Origin: JBAXLO01 sp037134755
GTDB taxonomy: Bacteria > Bacteroidota > Bacteroidia > Bacteroidales > JACABE01
Direction: 5' to 3'
Assembly: GCA_037134755.1 (NCBI GenBank)
Contig: JBAXLO010000016.1
Location: forward strand, 1-36,706
DNA: 36,706 nt
Within the stretch, counting starts at the first letter, position 1; each line of letters opens with the position of its first letter. This document shows, piece by piece, positions 25,657-34,600 of the stretch. A program made the position numbers and the translations under genes. The notes under the pieces are model-generated. The model was given only the letters and a program-made list of their open reading frames with translations. It was not told the DNA's origin and did not search any database.

Positions 25657-26217
25657 CTACTCCTTTACCAACTTCCAATACTGCCTTTTACCATCTTTAG
25701 TTATGATAACCATAAAGTAAGTACCTTTGCTTGCTGCCTGCATACTTATTTCATTATGCTGTTGTAAAGCCTCTTTATTTAAAAAGAGTTTACCTGTACC
25801 ATCGTAAATCTTAAGACTACTTCCTTCATAGTTTGCTGTACCTGTAAATTGCACATTTACTATCTCATTTACAGGATTAGGAAATACTTTAACAGTACCA
25901 CCCTCTATAACTTCTGAAGCAACAGAGCTTAAAGATGCATTTGTTTCGGCAATTGCTTCAATATTAGCATTACCACCATCAGTTTTTATATTATCTGTAG
26001 CTATTAGTTGTTTTATCTCTTTAGCCACAGTAGTAGTATCGCTTTTATCTACAGGTTTTGGAGTTTTATTCTCTGTTACCACTATTGTTCTTAGCACTCT
26101 GTTACCAGAACCATCATAATTATAATAAATGGTTCTAGTGCTGTTATTTTGTGCTTGTAGTGCTCCTAATCCTATTATTAGCAGCACTATTATTCCAATT
26201 GATCTTATTATTTTCAT
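25657..26217 (-). CDS. Short T9SS-sorted protein with one YD-like motif
   Basis: 186 residues. Signal peptide 1-22 (IGIIVLLIIGLGALQAQ). Residues 27-45 contain YYNYDGSGNRVLR, the sequence style of a single YD repeat as in Rhs proteins. A polar linker follows, then a T9SS type A sorting domain (about 108-186) with VFPNPVNEIVNVQ, LKIYDGTGKLF and GTYFMVIITKDGKR. It is the last gene of the minus-strand Rhs locus. Most of an ordinary passenger domain is missing, so it is either a mini-protein or the remains of a longer one. Its signal-peptide coding region is partly duplicated upstream. Confidence 0.75.
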   Translation of the reverse strand: MKIIRSIGIIVLLIIGLGALQAQNNSTRTIYYNYDGSGNRVLRTIVVTENKTPKPVDKSDTTTVAKEIKQLIATDNIKTDGGNANIEAIAETNASLSSVASEVIEGGTVKVFPNPVNEIVNVQFTGTANYEGSSLKIYDGTGKLFLNKEALQQHNEISMQAASKGTYFMVIITKDGKRQYWKLVKE

Positions 26218-26253
26218 TTCTTTAATTTTTAATATTAATTATTATATTGTTTT

Positions 26254-26290
26254 CATACCTCTCCTTTGGAGAGGATTTAGGTGAGGTTTT
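26254..26290. repeat. REP-like palindromic element, copy 1
   Basis: CCTCTCC, ttt and GGAGAGG (26258-26274), followed by atttaggtgaggt. The same pattern, with the same orientation and a ggtgaggt tail, occurs at 35056-35086. It resembles short dispersed palindromes common in Bacteroidota genomes. It sits between the duplicated signal-peptide fragment and the intact T9SS gene. Confidence 0.75.
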
Positions 26291-26357
26291 GCCCCTGTGC
26301 TGTTCCTAATCCTATTATTAGTAGCACTATAATTCCAATTATTTTTATTGTTTTCAA
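26277..26357 (-). pseudogene. Duplicated signal-peptide fragment of the T9SS gene
   Basis: The 71 bp at 26287-26357 align with 26147-26217, the first codons of the T9SS gene, at a constant 140-bp offset and with few differences. The ATG is TTG here. Translation gives a signal peptide (IIGIIVLLIIGLGTAQGQ), then NLT and a stop formed by the REP-like element. It is a truncated copy, interrupted right after the signal peptide. Confidence 0.8.
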
Positions 26358-26389
26358 TGTATTATTTTTTTAAGTATGAATTAAAATAA

Positions 26390-26764
26390 TTATTTTGATA
26401 AAATTGCACCAAGTCCGAAAGCAATAATTATTGATAAAAAGATAAAAGCCCAAAAATAAATTTTCCCTTTTGATTTCCTTTTTAATGATAAAGTGTCATA
26501 TTTTTTTAAAACAATCTCTCGTCTTTTAAAAAAGTAAAAAAAGTTAAAAAATAAAAATCCAATAAAAAAGAAATTATTGTTTTTATAATCCCACTGCCTA
26601 TAATATTCATTCCCTTTTAAAAAATGAAATATTAAATAAAAAAACATAGTAATATCTATGGATAGTAAAAGTGTAAAGAGCAAAATAGCAGTAAAATATG
26701 GAGTTCTGTTTGTTTTGTTCTTTTTTGTATAATAACACATCCAATAATATAATTCGTTAAGCAT
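26390..26764 (-). CDS. Small membrane protein, possible immunity partner of the orphan Rhs tip
   Basis: 124 residues, extremely AT-rich gene. About three hydrophobic helices: TAILLFTLLLSIDITMFFYL, FFFIGFLFFNFFYFF and IYFWAFIFLSIIIAFGLGAI, separated by basic and polar stretches. I recognise no family. It starts 15 bp after the stop of the orphan Rhs tip on the same strand, which is where a cognate immunity gene lies in Rhs and CDI loci. The immunity role is inferred only from position and size. Confidence 0.55.
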   Translation of the reverse strand: MLNELYYWMCYYTKKNKTNRTPYFTAILLFTLLLSIDITMFFYLIFHFLKGNEYYRQWDYKNNNFFFIGFLFFNFFYFFKRREIVLKKYDTLSLKRKSKGKIYFWAFIFLSIIIAFGLGAILSK

Positions 26765-26779
26765 AATTTAATTTTGAAA

Positions 26780-27829
26780 TTAATAATTTAAATGATAAAT
26801 CCATTGCGGTGTTTGATATCTAGTATTATCATTTTGCAAAATTCCTGGATCGAAATTACCGCTTGAACCTGGACAATTGGCAGGTTGAGTTATTGCAAAA
26901 TAAATAAATCCTACCATTAATGCTGTTCCTCCACTGGCATATATTAAAGCAGCACCTATTATAACATTTGCAGTTGCCATCTCATAATCCGAGCTACTCC
27001 CAGTAGTTAGGGCTTTGTTAAAATCATTATAAGCATTTAACGCTAAACAACTCCATCCAACACCTTTTAGAACTGATCCTATTTCCCCAGCAGTTATAGA
27101 TGCATCATCAGTAAACAAAGTAGAGTATTTAATAACATAATTTTCATTATTATTAGAAAATATAGCTGTCATCATTTGCAAACTTGAAGAACTTGTAGAA
27201 ATTGCAAAAAACATAGAATAATATGTAGTATAGTTTTTCGGTTCTTCTCCATCACCATCATTACAATCAGAACTGGGTGGAGTATTTACCTGAGTATTAC
27301 TTTTATCTTCTGTATTATTCCCATTACCTGTCCCTTGTGCTATCATAGCATACAAATTATCCTGTTCAAAATCTAAACGTGCCTGCAAATTATCCATAAA
27401 ATCACCGGCATTATCATAAAATTGAGCTACATGATTACATGATGGAAGGGAAAAAGTTGTTTGAGTGTGACCATAAATGTAATACCCACTCGGATCTGTG
27501 TATTTCAATGGATTATTAAGACAATAACTATATCTGTTGTAGTTTTGTATATTAGCAGGGTCTTGCAATTCAGGGTCAGGGCTTAGTATCCTACCAAGCA
27601 AAGGGTCATAACAGCGTCCGTTCATGTTTATAAGTCCAAATGCGTCTAAATGCTCATGTCCTGTAAAGCCACGGCTAAATAGATGTGTAATACCTGTTTC
27701 TGCTGCTGTCCAATCGCTAGTACTTCTACGATTACCCCAAGCATCAAAACTATAGCTGTCAACCACAGCTCCGCTGCTATTGCTTACTTTATCAAACGAA
27801 CCTAAATTATCTTTATGGATGTAATACAT
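26780..27829 (-). CDS. Orphan Rhs C-terminal tip (displaced toxin cassette)
   Basis: 349 residues without signal peptide. Residues 1-116 (MYYIHKDNLGSFDKV through GRCYDPLLGRILSPDP to KYTDPSGY) repeat the conserved Rhs core end of the large Rhs protein, with few substitutions and one deletion of three residues. Residues 117-349 are unrelated to the tip of the large protein except for a short EDKSNT patch. They contain a hydrophobic segment near the end (NVIIGAALIYASGGTALMVG) and no motif of a toxin family I know. It starts at a Met that is internal in the parent protein. This is the structure of a displaced tip that can be recombined onto the full-length gene. It may be silent where it stands, as no promoter is evident. 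Confidence 0.85.
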   Translation of the reverse strand: MYYIHKDNLGSFDKVSNSSGAVVDSYSFDAWGNRRSTSDWTAAETGITHLFSRGFTGHEHLDAFGLINMNGRCYDPLLGRILSPDPELQDPANIQNYNRYSYCLNNPLKYTDPSGYYIYGHTQTTFSLPSCNHVAQFYDNAGDFMDNLQARLDFEQDNLYAMIAQGTGNGNNTEDKSNTQVNTPPSSDCNDGDGEEPKNYTTYYSMFFAISTSSSSLQMMTAIFSNNNENYVIKYSTLFTDDASITAGEIGSVLKGVGWSCLALNAYNDFNKALTTGSSSDYEMATANVIIGAALIYASGGTALMVGFIYFAITQPANCPGSSGNFDPGILQNDNTRYQTPQWIYHLNY

Positions 27830-27842
27830 AATTTAAAAAATA

Positions 27843-28154
27843 TTATAAATATTTCAATCCTTTTATAATTATAAAATGATGTAAAATCATTACAATAAAT
27901 AGACCTGGTATTATAAGTAGTATGCAGATTATTGACCACTTCATATATTTTTTTGCTATTTCAGTATATTCATTAATCTCATTAATATCTGTTTGTTCTC
28001 TAATCATTTTTTTGAAAATACGATAATCATTAAAATAAAAAGGTATAAAAGGAACATAGTAATTTTTTGATTTTAAAATTTTCCTCATTTTTAAATGATA
28101 ATAATTTGTTAATTGAGCACATATAAAAAAGATTATAAAATAAATTAGTAACAT
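27843..28154 (-). CDS. Small membrane protein, paralogue of the next gene (candidate immunity)
   Basis: 103 residues with hydrophobic segments at the N-terminus (LLIYFIIFFICAQL) and near the C-terminus (WSIICILLIIPGLFIVMIL), and a polar centre with NDYRIFKKMIRE and INEIN. About half of its residues are identical to the 107-residue protein encoded at 28237-28560, so the two arose by duplication. It lies between that gene and the orphan tip, with a 13-bp gap to the tip. No known family. An immunity role is inferred from context. Confidence 0.6.
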   Translation of the reverse strand: MLLIYFIIFFICAQLTNYYHLKMRKILKSKNYYVPFIPFYFNDYRIFKKMIREQTDINEINEYTEIAKKYMKWSIICILLIIPGLFIVMILHHFIIIKGLKYL

Positions 28155-28236
28155 TATTAGATTTTTTAATAATTGATAAATAGAATTTACAAAATTGTTT
28201 TAAATTAGATTTTTACAATAAATTTAAAATGCTATT

Positions 28237-28560
28237 TCATGAATTTTTTTTAAAATGGAATATTGCATTTAATATTTTAAATGTATCTAAATTATACCAA
28301 ATAAATGGAGCAAGTATTACAAGAATTATAAAGATTAATGACCAAATAATATATTTTTTGGATAATTTGAAATAATTATTTATTTCATTAATATTATTTT
28401 CTTCTCTAATCATTTTTTTGAAGATAAAATAATCATTATAAAAAAAAGATAATAACGAAACATGATAATCTTTTGATCTTAGAATTTTTCTCATATCAAA
28501 ATGATAATAATTCGCTTTTTGAATAACCATGACTAATATTATAAAATAAATTATGAACAT
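28237..28560 (-). CDS. Small membrane protein following the large Rhs gene (candidate immunity)
   Basis: 107 residues. Same plan as its neighbour: an N-terminal hydrophobic stretch (FIIYFIILVMVIQ), a polar centre NYYHFDMRKILRSKDY with NDYFIFKKMIREENNINEIN, and a second hydrophobic helix (WSLIFIILVILAPFIWY). It begins 49 bp after the stop of the large Rhs gene on the same strand and is very AT-rich, like immunity genes of tip cassettes. Family not recognised. Confidence 0.62.
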   Translation of the reverse strand: MFIIYFIILVMVIQKANYYHFDMRKILRSKDYHVSLLSFFYNDYFIFKKMIREENNINEINNYFKLSKKYIIWSLIFIILVILAPFIWYNLDTFKILNAIFHFKKNS

Positions 28561-28609
28561 TGTAAACTTTTATTAAAATTAATATCTAAATTGTTTTTTA
28601 AAACTATTA

Positions 28610-31600
28610 TTACCATATATTCAACCAATTTGCCCAGTTTATTAATCCATTGGAATATACACTATTTTGCCATGGAGTTTGTCCATTATTAATTGTATTG
28701 GATAGACCAAAAGAACCTCCAATACCTGCACCAAGTGAAAAAACAAAACCTCCATATCGAGTTGCGATTTGATCCATCTCTGCCCCATGCTGAATATCTG
28801 TAATAAAAGAAAAACTAACAACATCTGGTATATCAACATTAAGTTGAGCACTTCTATTTTCAAAATTTTGAACTTTAAAATCAGTAGGCATTAAATAAAA
28901 ATTAATACCTACACTTGCATCTAATCCTAAAGCCCAACCATCGGTTTCAAAGTAATAACCATTTCCAGTATTATCAGAAATATACCCCATATCACGCGAA
29001 TAACCTAAAGGCCCTAGTGCAACTCTTGCACCTATTGAATAACCAGCAAGCCTATAACCCAAAAGATCACATATAAAATCTATATCGTCTTTATTATCAT
29101 TATATGCTGATATTACATTTGAAGGAGCTCCTCTTAATGGACTACTATCCTCAGGAGGGCTATTAGTACAATCATTACCAGAAGTAGCTACATTTGTATT
29201 ACTTTTATCCTCCCCATTAAATGGTCCACCTGCACCACTACCCTGAGATTTATTATCGCCCCATATTGGTGAATAATCGCAATATCCACTAGTCATACCC
29301 CAAAAATCATTAAAAGAATTATCAAATGTTAAACCATTATCCCAATCCTGCATGTTCCGTCCACCAACTATTTCACCCCAATGATCATTAGGTGAGTCTC
29401 CAAAATGTTTATACCCACTCGGATCGGTATATTTCAAAGGATTATTAAGACAATAACTATATCTGTTATAGTTTTGTATATTTGAAGGGTCTTGTAAGTC
29501 AGGGTCGGGGCTTAGTATTCGTCCTAATAAAGGATCATAACAGCGTCCGTTCATGTTTATAAGTCCGAATTCATCTAAATGTTCATGTCCTGTAAAACCA
29601 CGAGTGAACAAATGATTATTAGTTGTAGTAGAACTCTCTGCTGCTGTCCAGTCAGTAACACTTCTCCGGTTACCCCAAGCATCAAAGCTGTAACTATCAA
29701 CCACAGTTCCACTGTTGTTGGTAACTTTATCAAAAGAACCTAAGTTGTCCTTATGGATATAATACATAGCATTTGTAGTATTAGACCCTAAACCGGATAT
29801 CCGATAAATAGCCGCCACTCCATCTCCACCATATATATAATAGTCCTTTTTAATTCCGCTTGTTGTATTTAGTTCTTCTTCATAATTACCAAAAGCATAA
29901 TATTTGGTAGATGTTACATTACCATTAAGTTTATACATGGTTTTTCTCCTTCCATAATCTGCTCCATATACAAAACCCAATTCTTTAGCATTGCCCCCAT
30001 CTTCATCAGCTGTTGTTATTTTTCGTACTTTATTAAATGTGGTATACAATATATTCTGTGGTGTAGTAATGGTATTTGGATTGTTGATAATTTGATTAAT
30101 TTGATATGGAGATGCAAATACCGGCGGATCAGGATTGTTTGGATCATTAGCAACGCCATAAGTCATATCTCCAACACCAGACTTATTGGTAATATTACCA
30201 AAATCATCATAAGCCATCACTTTTGAAGTATAAGTAGTTTGAGATGCATTAGGAAACGTTTGTATTTCAGTTAAGCGGTTTAAATTGTCGTAAGTAAATA
30301 AATCCTGTTGGTTGCTGAGTACATCTTTTCTTTGAGTTATATTATACAGATCGTCATACTGATATTGTAAATTTTGTATTGAAGTTTGCGTGGAAGATGT
30401 ACCTGTTTTAATTTGATTTAGCATTCCTGTATACTGATCAAAAACTTTATTGGTTTGCAAACCGTTGCCCAAGTTATACTGAGTGATATTACCAAAATTG
30501 TCTTTGGTTTTTGCTTCCCATATTGTTAATGCAACATTTTGCCCATCCATTTTGTTTACCTGATAAAGTTGTCCGTTTTTATACGTTTGCTGTATAATTA
30601 AGTTACTACCCGGATAAGTTAATGTATTTAACCTTCCATAAGCATCATAAGTATAACTTTCGGTATATGTTTTATCACCTGCTATGCTTTTTGTAAGAGT
30701 TGATAATCTACCTAAATAATCATAACTATACACATCCGATACAGTTCCCGAACCGTTAAATGTATTACTCCATGTAGTACTTACTGATAGCAATTTACCA
30801 AAAGTTGTAATATGAGAATCATCATTATTATTGCCATAAGTATAAGTAGTAGTTTCAAAATTTGTGGCAGACGGATCATTAGATGAAACAACTGTACGTG
30901 ATATCACACGACCCAAGTTATCATAGTCATATTTAGTTATGGTGTCTCTTCCATTAGTTTCAGACCTTAATTGATCGTAAGCATCATAAGTTGATGCAAT
31001 AGTGCCTAAACTCATATCCACAAGCTTTTTACGTTTACCATGGAAGTTATACTCCATTCCATTATGATAATCATAATTATCGGGCGATCCTTGTGGTGGA
31101 TTACCACCAAGAGGAGCACCAATGCCATTAGTCCAAGTGTCGGTTAATCTTCCCATCAGATCGTAGGTGTAATTAATTGTTTTACCAATATTATTTGTCA
31201 CACTTACTACTTGTCCAAAAGCATTTGTTTTAGTTATATTCGTTTGAGTTTGCGAATTTTTTCCGCTTACGACAGTAGCGGTTAAATCAATATCATTATA
31301 TGTAATATTGCTTGTAGTACCTGCTGTACCCCCTGTTCCATCAGGTATTATTTGTTGCGTTTTCCTACCTAAGTAGTCATAAGCAAAGGTAGTATATTGA
31401 GGTGTTGTGTTTTCAAAATAAGGCAAAGATGCTTGCGAAACTTGTCCTTTTGCATTATAAGTAACTTTCGAAGATATTGTTTCACCATTCAGACTAACAG
31501 ATTGTGTTTGCACGCTACGGTTTAAAGCATCATAATACGTAACTACATCGGGATTCCCTTTTATTGTAGCATCAATAGTATTTGTGTTCTTAACAGTTAC

Positions 31601-34600
31601 TTTATACATTGCATTGGTGGGATCATTTCCGTTTGCCCATTCGTAAGAAATAAGTTCTATAGTATGATCAGGATAAATGGTTTTAATTTTCCTACCCAGT
31701 TTATCATATTCATAATTGGTAACCAAGCCATTTTGATCAGTACTTTGTGTTAAATTCCCAAATTTAGGTTCATTTGTAAAAGTTGTAGTGTACGAAGTAG
31801 TACCATCTAGAAATTTAGATTGTGATGTTATAAATCTTCCATTATCATCGTAACTTATAACTTCTTCTCTATCGGTAAGGTTATAAGGATTTAAAGTTGG
31901 TGGATGTATAATAACTTTTCTAGGATAACCGAATGGATTATAGTCTGTATATTCTGTTTTTATATTAAAGGTATCATTACTTGCATCCATCTGCATATAT
32001 TTTAAATTCCCGTTATCGTAGTAGGTATAAGTTTTAGTTCTGATATAAGTATAAGTATATGGAGGACCATTCATATAAGCGGGTTGTTCAGGAGGACCTC
32101 TTTTTATTGTATCCGACGAAACCTGAGAGTTTGGAAACCAAGGAGCATAAATAGGTGCGACAGGATTTGTGATTGTAGCTGTTACAGAAACTGAATTATC
32201 AAAATAAATTATCTTTACCGGAGGATATAAAACCCAATCCCAAGTCTGGTTATAATTATTACGTTCAATATCTGTATATGTACCACCACTAAAGTCCCAT
32301 TTATTTAAATTTAGATAATCATAACTATAGTCATAGTTATAATTACCGGATTCCTTTGATGTTTCAAAATAGCCCCAATAAAAATCATCTTTTATTATTA
32401 CCCATAATGAACTTGTATTATCATAAGCGTATGACCTATTTTCATATACAATATGTTTTTTGTGGTTTCCTATATAATCATAAATCAAAGTAAGTTTTGC
32501 TCCCGAAATATCATTTTGTTTACTTATACTATCAAATTCAGTCCTGTTATTAAATTCCCTTAATCCATAATAAGTATAGTTTTCGTTGGATATTGTTGTG
32601 TTGGTATTATCAATGAACTTTAAGTTAGATACTGCATAATAGTTAGCGGGAATCGTACTTACTTTACCTTCACTTGTTGATATATCGTTATAATTATTTT
32701 TATAAACTACATTATTAGTAAGAGGTTTAAAAGTAAAACGATACTGATTATTATAGCCATCATAAATTGATTTTACATAAGCGGAGTTGTCAAACATCTG
32801 AAAATATTGCAAATTAACATCTTTATAAGTACTATTACTAACTTGCAACAGATCTTTTTTGCCGTCGCCGTTAAAATCAGCAAACAAACTAACTGATTTA
32901 TATTCGTTAGTTGTAGTTACGTTTGATATTTTTCTAAAACTATCTGAATTGCTAAGATACATATTGATACTTCCATCCAAATTGGTTTCCAACAAGTCAT
33001 CTTTGCCATCCTCATTCAAATCTACAACTGTATATTTACTGTCCCCACTACCTGTTATTGCAGTTATAATAGATGCAGTGTCGGTAAATCCTGTACCTGT
33101 TGCATAATATACTTGCCAGTTATTATCAGTTCTAACAATAATATCAGTTTTGCCGTCACCGTTAAAATCTCCTGTATAAAACGCATCATTTAAAGTAGGA
33201 AATTTACCACCTGATATTAGTGTAAATTCATTATCCTTTAATTCAAATATTCTATATTGATCAATAAAAACAAACATTAAATTAGTTTTTGCATTATTCC
33301 CAAAATGAATAAGTTTAACTTTATATTCCTGAGTCCAAAATGTTGGTAATATTACATAATTTGAATCTTTACCATTCATTATTATTTTGTCGATCGCATC
33401 ATAAGCACCATTGTTGGAAATAGAAATAAGGTCAGTTTTTCCATTACCATCAAAATCTACCTTTATATTTTCGGGCGTCATAAAATGCGAATTAGTATTA
33501 CCTGACATTGGTGGAGTAGCCATAATTTTGTTAGTCGTAATTAAAGTAGTGTCATTAAATCTATATACATAATTACTATCGCCAGCCGATTTCAAAATAA
33601 TTTCATCTCTACCGTCCCCATTAATATCACTAGCCGTAAAACTTACAAATCCGTTAAAATCTGAATTCATATAAATACTGTCCGATTTAACAAATGCAGT
33701 ACTCGAATCTGTATTAGCCGACAAATACATCATACACCTTGTTAAATTAAATACTCCACTACTATCATTTTCTCCTTCAGCTACTAAAATATCTGATTTG
33801 CCATCTCCGTTAAAATCACCTGTACAGTATTTATGTGTCTTGTTTTTATTCATACCATTCAAATCAAAATCAAATTGCGAACCCGTAACTTCATAATTAC
33901 TTGCAACATCATCCCATATTATTTTTGTAGAATTTATAGTAGTTTCGTCAACTTTACGTTTTATGTTATACAACTTTATTTTGTTTAAATGAGTGTCAAA
34001 ATAATAATCAAAATCATATTGATCTCTAAACGCATCCTCGGCATATATTTTTATTGTTTTTAGCACCAAATTATTACTAACCTTTACATCATTTTGAAAA
34101 TTAAAATCAGTGCCGTTTTTAATCTCATAATAAAATTGCACTTTATTGTAAGGAATAAGATTATTATTATAGTTACCTGTATAATTAATAGATTCAATAA
34201 CGTTTTCATTATTCATGTTCGTATAGTTAAACAGCATATAATTACCAAATCTGTCAGTAACCTTATTTATCTTCCATACAAGCACCGGCAAACCTGTTGT
34301 ATTGGGCATCCTCGAGTTGTTTGTATTTCCATATTCCATCACAGTACCGTCAGGAGTAAACACCTCAAACCATGTAGGTCCGTCACTCCCTGTAGAAGTA
34401 TGAGTAACAATGCTGTCATAAGTCACATCTTCAGTCCTGTATTTAGCACCATCTTCCCCATAAGCTACCGTATTATTTGCCTGAAATATTAATCTGGTAC
34501 TATCCAGAGCAAAAAAATCATAATCGGTAGTGTTACCATTATTATTAATAGTATATATTTGATTAGTTCGCCTTACAGCCGAAATCCCCATTAAGTCCCA

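Noticed and set aside
26780..27829. Orphan tip as an independent full gene
   Set aside because: It begins inside the Rhs core at an internal Met, has no signal peptide and no promoter, and duplicates the end of the large Rhs gene. I list it as a displaced tip.
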